A program made the position numbers and the translations under genes. From the IMG/VR virus record IMGVR_UViG_3300046167_000921, positions 1-64,000 of that record: a stretch of DNA of 64,000 bases. The stretch is one strand, 5' to 3'. Each line of letters begins with the position of its first letter. Position 1 is the stretch's first letter. Shown one piece after another: positions 7,875 through 15,540 of the stretch. The stretch is from a virus. The notes beneath the pieces were generated by a model. The model was not told the origin of the DNA and made no database searches. It saw only the letters and a program-made list of their open reading frames with translations.

Positions 7875-8669
7875 ATGAGACAGCTAACCGCGAATCTATT
7901 TCAAGACTACTTTCAAGAACAAGGGGTAGACTACCTCTCACTTGACCGTAAATCCCAGAGAAGGCTTGAGAGTAAGCACTCAAAGAAGTTCTTAAAGTGG
8001 AATATAAAGCGAAAGATAGAGTTGGCTTTAGAGAAGAAAGGGCCTCTAAATAAGCTGAAGAGTAGGATAGACCTCTATCTAGACAAGTTACGATTCCACC
8101 CAAACATAGCTCCTGACCTACTATCTAAGCTAGAAGAAAATCTCAGTTATGAGGTTTTATCTGTCTTCGGTAAAGAGATAGAAGATGCGACTTCGGGGCC
8201 TGTCTTCTCCCACAAGGATAACTACAGGAAGCTAAGAAGCACCATAAGTAAAAATTATGGGTGGATGAATATAAAAGATTTGCCTACTCTTGACTCAGAG
8301 TTGGAAAAGAAGTTTAAGCCTCTTTTCCTCATACAAGAGAAAGAAGTAAGGCATCTGGGCAGGATTGTAAGAAAGCTTGCGGATCAATCTGCAAGGATTC
8401 CACCTGTCAATGTCAGAGGCTTAGAGGCTCTTGCCAAAGAAGTAGGCTCTTTACAAGCTCAACCTAAATATGTCGAAAACTATGGCAAGGTTCTCAAGGG
8501 GATTCAAGATCAGATCGAGTCTAAGTATGCGGTGCATGGTAAAGACCACAAGTATCTGGAGAAGCAATTCAAGATGGCTAAAAGGGCTTCGCAGATCCGC
8601 GTAGCCTCTCAGATGAACCGAGAGCTTCAGAGAGAGATCAAAGCTCTCAAGAGAGACCTCAACAAGTAA
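7875..8669 (+). CDS. protein with cassette-type C-terminal module and unique N-terminus
   Basis: The first 170 residues are unique, basic and helical (the first six, MRQLTA, match the 26513 and 31171 proteins). From about residue 175 it carries the module seen in the four cassette proteins at 9231-13426: LEALAKEVGSLQAQP, then KYAVHGKDHKYLEKQF, then KRASQIRVASQMNRELQR and a basic end. The same module is therefore attached to different N-terminal domains. The role is unknown; the RASQIRVAS segment is a candidate prohead-protease or targeting signal. It has its own leader with a TTTATTTATAGG box at about 7829-7840. Confidence 0.85.
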   Translation: MRQLTANLFQDYFQEQGVDYLSLDRKSQRRLESKHSKKFLKWNIKRKIELALEKKGPLNKLKSRIDLYLDKLRFHPNIAPDLLSKLEENLSYEVLSVFGKEIEDATSGPVFSHKDNYRKLRSTISKNYGWMNIKDLPTLDSELEKKFKPLFLIQEKEVRHLGRIVRKLADQSARIPPVNVRGLEALAKEVGSLQAQPKYVENYGKVLKGIQDQIESKYAVHGKDHKYLEKQFKMAKRASQIRVASQMNRELQREIKALKRDLNK

Positions 8670-8687
8670 CCAGAAGGAGAACAGAAC

Positions 8688-9137
8688 ATGAATAGTTTTG
8701 AAAAAAAAGAAATAGAAGCCGAGCTTAAGCTACTCGATCAAGACGTGAAAGAGGCAGAGAAAACTCAGAACGTAATGGAACTCAAGGTGATCCTCAGAAC
8801 TATCACAGAGCTTAAGCGAGATCTGCCGAGAGGAGATAGAACAAGATTGAGGGCATATGTTAGAGCAATTGTAAGGATTGAAGGTCTCATTGATTCCGTC
8901 AATGAGAGGCTTGAGGAAAGAAAATCTTTCATAAAGGAAATGAAACCACATATCAAGAAACTTGAAAGATTTAGTACTATGATTAAGTACCGCAAAGCCG
9001 CAGTGGAACGATGGCAAGAGAGAGTGGAGGAGCTTCTTGCGGACGGTATTGAAGATGAACGTACAACTAAAACATTAAATAGTTTTAAAAGTCTTCTCTG
9101 GCATAAGATCGACTTTTTTGAGCGTCGGGGTTTTTGA
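8688..9137 (+). CDS. hypothetical coiled-coil protein, 149 aa
   Basis: Highly charged, nearly all-helical protein (KKEIEAELKLLDQDVKEAEK) with no hydrophobic segment. It lies 18 bases after the previous gene with an AAGGAG, so probably in the same transcript, and is closed by the terminator at 9141. No family was recognised; its length and heptads are compatible with a structural or adaptor protein. Confidence 0.8.
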   Translation: MNSFEKKEIEAELKLLDQDVKEAEKTQNVMELKVILRTITELKRDLPRGDRTRLRAYVRAIVRIEGLIDSVNERLEERKSFIKEMKPHIKKLERFSTMIKYRKAAVERWQERVEELLADGIEDERTTKTLNSFKSLLWHKIDFFERRGF

Positions 9138-9140
9138 TCG

Positions 9141-9162
9141 AAAAGCATCAGGGGCTTTTTTG
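9141..9162 (+). terminator. short rho-independent terminator
   Basis: AAAAGC (9141-9146) pairs with GCTTTT (9154-9159), followed by TTTG. The stem is short. It lies immediately before the first copy of the duplicated cassette leader. Confidence 0.55.
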
Positions 9163-9230
9163 TTTATATATAGGTGTCCTTGTGGAGATGTGACAATAGA
9201 GATACATGAAATCAACTAAGGATGAAAACA
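9162..9230 (+). promoter_or_regulatory. cassette leader, copy 1
   Basis: GTTTATATATAGGTGTCCTT and the following 50 bases are nearly identical at 9162, 11459 and 12518 and partly at 10216. TCCTT (9177-9181) can pair with AAGGA (9218-9222), the ribosome site. The TTTATAT box follows a terminator, so each gene probably has its own promoter. A TTGT/ACAA pair lies inside the loop. Confidence 0.6.
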
Positions 9231-10157
9231 ATGGCTAACCCAAACGACTTAAAAAGAGTCCTCGATGGATCATATGTTCCCAGAGCGGATCTCACAAATG
9301 CGGATCTCAGAAATGCGGATCTCAGGGATGCGGGTCTCTGGGATGCGGATCTATCAGGTGCGGATCTCAACAATGCGAAACTCAAGGATGCGAGTCTTGA
9401 ACGTGCGTATCTTATAGATGCGAAACTCAAAGGTGCGGATCTCAGGGATGCGGGTCTCTGGGATGCGGATCTGACAGGTGCGGATCTCAGCAAAGCGGAT
9501 CTCAGAAATGCGTGGCTTTTGGAAGCTAATCTCACGGGTGCGGATCTGACGGGTGCGAAGCTTGGAAGAGCGATCCTTACTAATGCGGAACTCATAAATG
9601 CGAAACTTGAACGTGCTAACTTAAGTAAAGCGAATCTCATTGAGGCGGATCTCAGAAAAGCTAAACTCAGAGGTGCGATTCTTACTAATGCGGATCTTTC
9701 AGGTGCGGATCTCAATCTTGCGGATCTTGAAGGTGCGGATCTGACAGGTGCGGATCTGACAGGTGCGGATCTGACAGGTGCGAAAGGTATACCTCTGTCC
9801 ATCTCTGATAAATTTCCCCACAAAGGAGAGACGGTAGAGGAAAAAGCCCGAAGAGAGACAATCCAAGACATCACACGTCGCGTCTCCAGAGCTAAGAAAG
9901 ACAAGGAGCTGGAAGCTCTCGCTCAAGAAGTGGGTTCTCTACAAGCTCAACCTGATTATGTTAAAGAGTACAAGAAAGTCCTCGAAGACCTGCAAGCTGA
10001 AATCGAGGAGAAGTATTCTGTTTTAGGTAAGGGTCTTAATTATCTGAAGAAGCTCTTCAGCAGAGGTAAAAGGGCTTCGCAGATCCGCGTAGCTAGTGAG
10101 ATGAATAGAGAAATCCAGAGAGAGATTAAAGCTCTGAAGAGAGATCTCGACAAGTAA
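9231..10157 (+). CDS. pentapeptide-repeat protein, cassette 1
   Basis: An ATG at 9222 is in frame, but AAGGA directly overlaps it, so the ATG at 9231 (MANPNDLKR) is chosen. Residues about 17-185 are some 33 pentapeptide units of the ADLxG type with few breaks, then a linker (GIPLSISDKF) and the common C-terminal module (LEALAQEVGSLQAQP... KRASQIRVASEMNRE). The repeats predict a DNA-like, negatively charged beta helix; the C-terminal module is basic and helical. Nearly identical paralogues follow at 11528 and 12587. Possible roles are DNA mimicry against topoisomerases or nucleases, or a packaged head protein. Neither is shown. Confidence 0.9.
   Translation: MANPNDLKRVLDGSYVPRADLTNADLRNADLRDAGLWDADLSGADLNNAKLKDASLERAYLIDAKLKGADLRDAGLWDADLTGADLSKADLRNAWLLEANLTGADLTGAKLGRAILTNAELINAKLERANLSKANLIEADLRKAKLRGAILTNADLSGADLNLADLEGADLTGADLTGADLTGAKGIPLSISDKFPHKGETVEEKARRETIQDITRRVSRAKKDKELEALAQEVGSLQAQPDYVKEYKKVLEDLQAEIEEKYSVLGKGLNYLKKLFSRGKRASQIRVASEMNREIQREIKALKRDLDK
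9284..9787 (+). repeat. 15-bp tandem coding repeat (pentapeptide array)
   Basis: Units close to GGTGCGGATCT-CNN with 15-base period encode A-D-L-x-G. The array contains GATC in most units. Similar arrays lie at 11579-12083 and 12639-13051. Confidence 0.85.
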
Positions 10158-10182
10158 GATATCGCCGTGATCCTATTTAAGA

Positions 10183-10216
10183 AGCCCTGCTCCCCATTCG
10201 GGGGGTGGGGCTTTTT
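10183..10216 (+). terminator. rho-independent terminator of cassette 1
   Basis: AGCCCTGCTCCCC, short ATTC loop, GGGGGGTGGGGCT, then TTTTG. It is of the same type as the terminators after the next three cassette genes. Confidence 0.85.
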
Positions 10217-10260
10217 GTTTATATAGGTGTCCTTGTAGAGTATTGATAATAGAGACAACA
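10216..10260 (+). promoter_or_regulatory. cassette leader, diverged copy
   Basis: TTTGTTTATATAGGTGTCCTT is conserved with the other cassette leaders, but the distal half, including the ribosome site AAGGAGG at about 10280, has diverged. It precedes the gene whose N-terminal domain is no longer a regular pentapeptide array. Confidence 0.5.
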
Positions 10261-10295
10261 GTAGAAACAAGACAACTAAGAAGGAGGTAAGCCAC

Positions 10296-11384
10296 ATGGC
10301 GACATACACATATGAAGACCTACACCCCAGAAACAATTACTTTGTGGCCGAAGTATACGGTCACGTCCGAGTTGAAGACATTGACCGTTGGATGAGGACT
10401 GGGGTTTGGGCCGAGATGGACGAGATTTTGCATGAATTTGAGGTGTACAAAGAGGCAGAGGATTTCGTCCGAAGGACAAATGCAGAAGCAAAGAGCATCA
10501 TAGAGGATGTGGAGCGTAAGGGAGAAGAGAGTAAGCACGTTGAAGAGGAGGAGGACGACGAGGGCTATCCTACTTTCTATATAGAGTATGTTTTCGATCG
10601 AATTGATGAGAGAGAAGTCTCTGGGCTTGATGGTCACTTCTTTAGCGGTGACACGTTTAAGATCGGGAAAACCAAAGGGTATGAAAAAAATAATCTCAGA
10701 GGTAAGGAATTTAATAATTGCAAATTCATAGGAGGGGGTTTAGAGTTTGATGAGTGCAAGTTCTTCAACTGCACATTCAGTGACGTAAACTCCATTACTT
10801 TTTATTATTCTCGCTTTGAAGACTGTGACTTCACGCAGTCTTCAAATATCCTCTTAGATCCAAGAGGAGGTGAAGAAATCATAAGATGCAAGTTTGATGG
10901 GGCGAGACTCAAAGAGCACATAAAATATTATCTACTTAATTTATCTGGGACTTCGGGTTTTTCAGTAGAAGACACAGACCCTAAGGGAGACCGCAGAAGA
11001 AACCTTTCAGAGGAAATGCTAACGGTTGAAGAAATAGCGTCAATTAGAGAAGAGGAAGAGAGAGAAGAGGAAGCCCGAAGAGTGGCAATCCAAGACATCA
11101 CACGTCGCGTCTCCAGAGCTAAGAAAGACAAAGAGTTGGAAGCTCTCGCTCAAGAAGTGGGTGCTCTACAAGCCCAACCTCAGTATGTTAAAGAGTACAA
11201 GAAAGTCCTCAACGACCTCCAAGGGGAGATCGAGAAGAAGTATTCTGTTTTAGGTAAGGGTCTTAAGTATCTGAAGAGACTCTTCGGCAGAGGTAAAAGG
11301 GCATCACAGGTTCGCATTGCTTCTCAGATGAATAGAGAAATTCAGAGAGAGATCAAAGCTCTGAAGAGAGACCTTCGTAAGTAG
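10296..11384 (+). CDS. cassette 2: Cys-rich degenerate repeat domain plus common C-terminal module
   Basis: The N-terminus (about 115 residues) is unique and acidic. Residues about 120-200 are imperfect pentapeptide-like repeats with Cys at the turn (FNNCKF, FDECKFFNCTF, FEDCDF), like those in the 29722 protein. An acidic coiled stretch follows, then the common module ending KRASQVRIASQMNREIQR. The first 120 bases of the leader and the C-terminal 300 bases match the sister cassettes, so the N-terminal domain has been exchanged or has diverged between conserved flanks. Function unknown. Confidence 0.88.
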   Translation: MATYTYEDLHPRNNYFVAEVYGHVRVEDIDRWMRTGVWAEMDEILHEFEVYKEAEDFVRRTNAEAKSIIEDVERKGEESKHVEEEEDDEGYPTFYIEYVFDRIDEREVSGLDGHFFSGDTFKIGKTKGYEKNNLRGKEFNNCKFIGGGLEFDECKFFNCTFSDVNSITFYYSRFEDCDFTQSSNILLDPRGGEEIIRCKFDGARLKEHIKYYLLNLSGTSGFSVEDTDPKGDRRRNLSEEMLTVEEIASIREEEEREEEARRVAIQDITRRVSRAKKDKELEALAQEVGALQAQPQYVKEYKKVLNDLQGEIEKKYSVLGKGLKYLKRLFGRGKRASQVRIASQMNREIQREIKALKRDLRK

Positions 11385-11420
11385 CAGATCACTTATTTAG
11401 ATGCTGATCCTATTTAAGAA

Positions 11421-11459
11421 AGCCCCGCTTCCCTATCATTGGGAGGTGGGGCTTTTTTG
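11421..11459 (+). terminator. rho-independent terminator of cassette 2
   Basis: AGCCCCGCTTCCC, loop TATCATT, GGGAGGTGGGGCT, then TTTTTG. Confidence 0.85.
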
Positions 11460-11527
11460 TTTATATATAGGTGTCCTTGTGGAGATGTGACAATAGAGAT
11501 ACATGAAATCAACTAAGGATGAAAACA
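11459..11527 (+). promoter_or_regulatory. cassette leader, copy 3
   Basis: Essentially identical to 9162-9230, including the TTTATATATA box, the TCCTT arm and the AAGGA ribosome site that can pair with it. Identity of non-coding sequence shows recent duplication of the whole cassette. Confidence 0.6.
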
Positions 11528-12454
11528 ATGGCTAACCCAAAACACTTAGAAAGAGTCCTCGATGGATCATATGTTCCCAGAGCGGATCTCACAAATGCGG
11601 ATCTCAGAAATGCGGATCTCAGGGATGCGGGTCTCTGGGATGCGGATCTGACAGGTGCGGATCTCAACAATGCGAAACTCATTGGTGCGAGTCTTCAAGG
11701 TGCGTATCTTATAGATGCGAAACTCAAAGGTGCGAATCTTATAGATGCGAAACTCAGCAAAGCGAAACTCAGCAAAGCGAAACTCAGCAAAGCGAAACTC
11801 TGGGGTGCGAATCTTATAGGTGCGGATCTATCAGGTGCGGATCTGACAGATGCGAAGCTTGGAAGAGCGATCCTTACTAATGCGGAACTCATAAATGCGA
11901 AACTTGAACGTGCTAACTTAAGTAAAGCGGATCTCAGACGTGCGAATCTCCATCAGGCTAAACTTATAGGTGCTATTCTTACTAATGCGAATCTTGGCGG
12001 TGCGGATCTCAATCTTGCGGATCTTTCAGGTGCGGATCTGACAGATGCGAAACTCAATGGAGCGGATCTTCAAGGTGCGATAGGTATACCTCTGTCCATC
12101 TCTGATAGATTCCCCCACAAAGGAGAGACGGTAGAGGAAAAAGCCCGAAGAGAGACAATCCAAGATGTCACCAAACGTGTCTCCAAAGCTAAGAAAGACA
12201 AGGAGCTGGAAGCTCTCGCTCAAGAAGTGGGTTCTCTACAAGCTCAACCTGATTATGTTAAAGAGTACGGAAAAGTCCTCGAAGACCTGCAAACTGAAAT
12301 CGAGGAGAAGTATTCTGTTTTAGGTAAGGGTCTTAATTATCTGAAGAAGCTCTTCAGCAGAGGTAAAAGGGCTTCGCAGATCCGCGTAGCTAGTGAGATG
12401 AATAGAGAAATTCAGAGAGAGATCAGTGAGCTGAAGAGAGACCTCAACAAGTAA
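11528..12454 (+). CDS. pentapeptide-repeat protein, cassette 3
   Basis: A paralogue of the 9231 protein with the same length (308 residues from MANPKHLER), the same start context and nearly the same C-terminal module. It differs inside the array: three consecutive KLSKAKLSKAKLSKA units replace ADL units, so repeat units have been swapped or amplified locally. The start at 11528 is preferred over the in-frame ATG at 11519 because the AAGGA overlaps the latter. Same functional uncertainty as cassette 1. Confidence 0.9.
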   Translation: MANPKHLERVLDGSYVPRADLTNADLRNADLRDAGLWDADLTGADLNNAKLIGASLQGAYLIDAKLKGANLIDAKLSKAKLSKAKLSKAKLWGANLIGADLSGADLTDAKLGRAILTNAELINAKLERANLSKADLRRANLHQAKLIGAILTNANLGGADLNLADLSGADLTDAKLNGADLQGAIGIPLSISDRFPHKGETVEEKARRETIQDVTKRVSKAKKDKELEALAQEVGSLQAQPDYVKEYGKVLEDLQTEIEEKYSVLGKGLNYLKKLFSRGKRASQIRVASEMNREIQREISELKRDLNK

Positions 12455-12480
12455 GATATCGCAGTACTAGAGTTTAAGGA

Positions 12481-12517
12481 AGCCCTGCCCCCTATTATTG
12501 GGGGGTAGGGGTTTTTT
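12481..12517 (+). terminator. rho-independent terminator of cassette 3
   Basis: AGCCCTGCCCCC, loop TATTATT, GGGGGTAGGGGTT, then TTTTG. Confidence 0.85.
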
Positions 12518-12586
12518 GTTTATATATAGGTGTCCTTGTGGAGAATTGATAATAGAGATACATGAAATCAACTAAGGATGAAAACA
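12518..12586 (+). promoter_or_regulatory. cassette leader, copy 4
   Basis: Same layout as the other copies: GTTTATATATAGGTGTCCTT, then GATAATAGAG, then AAGGATG. TCCTT and AAGGA are complementary. Confidence 0.6.
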
Positions 12587-13426
12587 ATGGCTAACCCAAA
12601 CGACTTAAAAAGAGCCCTCTATGGAGATAAGGATCTTCACTACGCGGATCTTTCAGGTGCGAATCTTATAGATGCGAAACTATCGCGTGCGGATCTTGTA
12701 GGTGCGGATCTCAAAGATGCGAAACTATCAGGTGCGGATCTTGACGGTGCGTATCTCAATCATGCGGAACTTATAGGTGCGGATCTCTCTCATACTACAC
12801 TTACAGGTGCTCGGCTCAGGGATGCGTATCTCACAGGTGCGTATCTTATAGATGCGAAACTCATAGATGCGAATTTCAGTGATGCGAATCTCAGCAAAGC
12901 GGATCTCAGGGGTGCGGATTTCTGGGGTGCGATTCTTACTAATGCGATTCTCAAAGATGCGGATCTTGAAGGAGCAAAACTAGACGATGCGGATCTCACG
13001 GGTGCGGATCTGACAGGTGCGAAACTCAAGGGAGCGGATCTGACAGGTGCGAAAGGCATACCTCTGTCCATCTCTGATAAATTTCTCCACAAAGGGGAGA
13101 CGGTAGAGGAAAAAGCCCGAAGAGAGACAATCCAAGATGTCACCAAACGTGTCTCCAGAGCTAAGAAAGACAAGGAGCTGGAAGCTCTCGCTCAAGAAGT
13201 GGGATCTCTACAAGCTCAACCTGATTACGTTAGAGAGTATGAAAACATCCTCGACGACCTCCAAGGGGAGATCGAGAAGAAGTATTCTGTTTTAGGTAAG
13301 GGTCTTAATTATCTGAAGAAGCTCTTCAGCAGAGGTAAAAGGGCTTCGCAGATTCGCGTAGCTAGTGAGATGAACCGAGAGCTTCAGAGAGAGATTAAAG
13401 TTCTCAAGAGAGATCTCGACAAGTAA
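12587..13426 (+). CDS. pentapeptide-repeat protein, cassette 4
   Basis: A 279-residue paralogue with a shorter array (about 27 units) whose first units differ from cassettes 1 and 3 (DKDLHYADLSGANL). The linker GIPLSISDKF and the C-terminal module KRASQIRVASEMNREL are conserved. The start at 12587 is chosen for SD spacing. Together with 9231 and 11528 it shows array-length variation among recent duplicates. Confidence 0.9.
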   Translation: MANPNDLKRALYGDKDLHYADLSGANLIDAKLSRADLVGADLKDAKLSGADLDGAYLNHAELIGADLSHTTLTGARLRDAYLTGAYLIDAKLIDANFSDANLSKADLRGADFWGAILTNAILKDADLEGAKLDDADLTGADLTGAKLKGADLTGAKGIPLSISDKFLHKGETVEEKARRETIQDVTKRVSRAKKDKELEALAQEVGSLQAQPDYVREYENILDDLQGEIEKKYSVLGKGLNYLKKLFSRGKRASQIRVASEMNRELQREIKVLKRDLDK

Positions 13427-13462
13427 GATATCGCCGTACTGAGGCATAGATCAGATTTAAGG

Positions 13463-13501
13463 AAGCCCTGCTCCCCTAACGGGGGGTGGGGCTCTTTTTT
13501 T
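13463..13501 (+). terminator. rho-independent terminator of cassette 4
   Basis: AGCCCTGCTCCCC, loop TAAC, GGGGGGTGGGGCT, then CTTTTTTTG. Last of the cassette series. Confidence 0.85.
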
Positions 13502-13502
13502 G

Positions 13503-13549
13503 TTTATATACCTCTCACATAGCTAAAGATGAGAGGATATGAGCTATGT
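13503..13549 (+). promoter_or_regulatory. AT-rich box with two alternative leader hairpins
   Basis: TTTATATA (13503-13510) is followed directly by CCTCTC (13511-13516), which can pair with the ribosome site GAGAGG (13531-13536). Alternatively ACATAGCT (13517-13524) pairs with AGCTATGT (13542-13549), which contains the start codon. If transcription began about 7 bases after the box the first arm would be missing. Confidence 0.55.
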
Positions 13550-14916
13550 CACATGGATGGTACAACAGTAGAAGCCCTTGGCCACTCCCTCCTAAGAACA
13601 CAATCGCTGTCTCTCCCTTCAAAAAAGGAGAGATCGACGTGCGATGGGATAACCCAGCATTGCTTCACGGCAATGAAGGCTGGATCATCAGAGGGGTCAA
13701 TATATACAGATCGAGTAACTCTGATAGAGGAACATACTATAGAGTAAACGTAGTCCCTGTAGGAGGTAATCTCTATAGGGATCAAATGCATACTTGGACT
13801 GTCCATGAGGAAGTAGTACAAGGCTCCGCATGGATCTCCAGAGGCGGGCAAGCAGAAGACCCTTATCGCTTCCTTACAAAGTACCCTATCGCTAAACTCA
13901 ATGGCATATATGATTCAGCAGACTCGTCCAAAGATGTAGTCGTTACGGTAGACGGTGAAGTCATACCCGTCGCGAGAGTCTTGGGCGACCTGCGACAAGT
14001 GGTTCTCTACTACAGAGGTGTTCCGACAACTGATGCCGTCACTCTTAGAGAGAGCAACATTCTAGAGATCACAGATCAGTCTGTAGTTAAAGTCAGCTAC
14101 CTAGCATACGATCCAAGCACAAGACTTGGCGTTGGCGTGGACAGGAGAGACTTCTATAGACTTACTACAGTGGCAGAAGATCCTCTAACAGGGAGACTCC
14201 ATGAGACCCCGTTGGATCAATGTCAACCTTTCTCTGACAGGGAGGTTGAGAAGATCGACTACATCTGGAGAGAAGGCATCCGTAGGAACAATTGGATCTT
14301 AGAGCAAAGCGGTGAGAGGGTTAAGTTGTTCACCCGTAAGCAAGTGGGAGAGCCTTGCTTCTGTACAGCTTTCAACAGGGAGACATTATCGTATGGGAAG
14401 CAACCTGACAGCCTTTGCAAGATCTGTTTTGGTACAGGGATTAAAGGTGGCTATGAAGGCCCTTATGACATCATCATTGCTACGGATGAGACGGAGAAGA
14501 GGATTGTTCAAGAAGACAGAGGTCGGCGTAAAGAACACTCCTATGAGATCTGGATCGGACCTAGTCCTATCGTGTCTCAGAAGGACTTCATTGTTAAGAC
14601 TAACAATGACAGGTACTCTATAGGTGCTGTCAGATACCCTTCTAATAGAGGTAATATTCTCCAGCAACACTTTAACATTGCTTATCTTGACAGCGGAGAT
14701 ATGAGATATAACTTCCCTGTAGACGGAGTTCCTGTATATTGGGCAAAGACTCAGTATGGGTATTGGCCACAGAGAGACACTTACACTGCGAGATCTGATG
14801 CTAAGTATCCTCTTATTGGAGACAGTGCTTATCCTTCGGGTGCGAACAGGCCTGATGTATCAGATTCTGTAGAGCGTAAGGGTAGAACAGCGGCTTGGGA
14901 AAATCAGAATTACTGA
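13546..14916 (+). CDS. structural protein, neck/connector-like, with Cys4 motif
   Basis: The 456-residue protein begins MSHGWYNSRSPWP and has a beta-rich N-terminal half resembling fibronectin-like structural domains; residues around 130-190 (VVVTVDGEVIPVARV...) resemble domains repeated in the tail sheath at 32365. Around residues 270-305 is a cysteine set C-F-C ... L-C-K-I-C-F-G-T-G typical of a structural zinc site in phage neck or baseplate proteins. It is followed by a tail-completion-like gene. A virion role is well supported; the exact position (neck versus baseplate) is inferred. Confidence 0.7.
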   Translation: MSHGWYNSRSPWPLPPKNTIAVSPFKKGEIDVRWDNPALLHGNEGWIIRGVNIYRSSNSDRGTYYRVNVVPVGGNLYRDQMHTWTVHEEVVQGSAWISRGGQAEDPYRFLTKYPIAKLNGIYDSADSSKDVVVTVDGEVIPVARVLGDLRQVVLYYRGVPTTDAVTLRESNILEITDQSVVKVSYLAYDPSTRLGVGVDRRDFYRLTTVAEDPLTGRLHETPLDQCQPFSDREVEKIDYIWREGIRRNNWILEQSGERVKLFTRKQVGEPCFCTAFNRETLSYGKQPDSLCKICFGTGIKGGYEGPYDIIIATDETEKRIVQEDRGRRKEHSYEIWIGPSPIVSQKDFIVKTNNDRYSIGAVRYPSNRGNILQQHFNIAYLDSGDMRYNFPVDGVPVYWAKTQYGYWPQRDTYTARSDAKYPLIGDSAYPSGANRPDVSDSVERKGRTAAWENQNY

Positions 14917-14939
14917 TTTATATTTAAGAGAGGTGCCCG

Positions 14940-15494
14940 ATGAAATTTGATGCCCGTAAACTCAAGAACCCACCCCGTCCAAGAAGTAAAAAGAATTGGG
15001 ACTTACGGAGCTACAAGCCACGTAAGAACAAGTTCAGTGATGTTAAAGCCCTGAAAGGCGAAGCTATCACTAAAGATGTGATCAAGATCTTCGGGGAAGA
15101 GATTGTCAAGGCGGTAAAAGAGGAGGCAAAGAAAGCTTCTGGCAAAGGGGCGGGCATCCCTAAAAGCCAAGACTTCTATGACTCGTTCTCTTACGAGATC
15201 ATCAAAGGAGGCAAGATCAAGATTCAAAGTACTTGGGATTGGGTGAATAAGTACCTTGAGCGTAAAGATCCTTATGAAGCAAAGTGGCTTGCTAGGAGAC
15301 GGGGTGAAAATAAGGTCATCCCCCTGAAGACTGAGACAGGAGAAGTGATCTTTAGGCAAGCTCCCCTAGTTGGGTCTAAAGGTTGGATTCACCCAGCTAT
15401 TGCGAAGTACAACTTCGTGGATAAAGGTATAAAGGTGGGGGAAGAGAGAGCGGTGCGAAGGGCGATAAACTACTTCAATACGAAGAGTCAATAG
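14940..15494 (+). CDS. tail-completion / HK97 gp10-like protein
   Basis: The 184-residue basic protein has a helix rich in Lys/Glu/Ala near residues 40-65 and a C-terminal signature G-W-I-H-P-A-I-A followed by FVDKGIKVGEERAVRRAI. Gp10/tail-completion proteins commonly carry such an RxAPxxxxxGWxHPGxxxxxFxxxG segment. Its position after a neck-like gene fits. The start follows AGAGAGG. The family assignment rests on this motif and size only. Confidence 0.55.
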   Translation: MKFDARKLKNPPRPRSKKNWDLRSYKPRKNKFSDVKALKGEAITKDVIKIFGEEIVKAVKEEAKKASGKGAGIPKSQDFYDSFSYEIIKGGKIKIQSTWDWVNKYLERKDPYEAKWLARRRGENKVIPLKTETGEVIFRQAPLVGSKGWIHPAIAKYNFVDKGIKVGEERAVRRAINYFNTKSQ

Positions 15495-15502
15495 TTCTTC
15501 TA

Positions 15503-15540
15503 TAGTGGGAAGGTCTTCTAAAAAAAGGAGACACCCACTA
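15503..15540 (+). promoter_or_regulatory. leader hairpin spanning SD of 15540 gene
   Basis: TAGTGGG (15503-15509) pairs with CCCACTA (15534-15540), the last base being the A of the start codon. The AAGGAG ribosome site lies in the loop and TCT/AGA can extend the fold inwards. Confidence 0.45.

Noticed and set aside
9212-9904. Minus-strand ORF rich in RSAP/RSAL repeats opposite the pentapeptide array (also at 11695 and 12790)
   Set aside because: The 15-base period yields an open antisense frame automatically; no SD or start context, and the plus-strand genes are certain.
9284-13051. CRISPR-like spacing of short repeats
   Set aside because: Units are 15 bases, contiguous and coding, with no unique spacers; no cas genes are present.
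13529-13747. 72-codon ORF overlapping the start of the 13546 gene
   Set aside because: Shifted frame within a well supported structural gene; Ser/Thr/His-rich off-frame composition.
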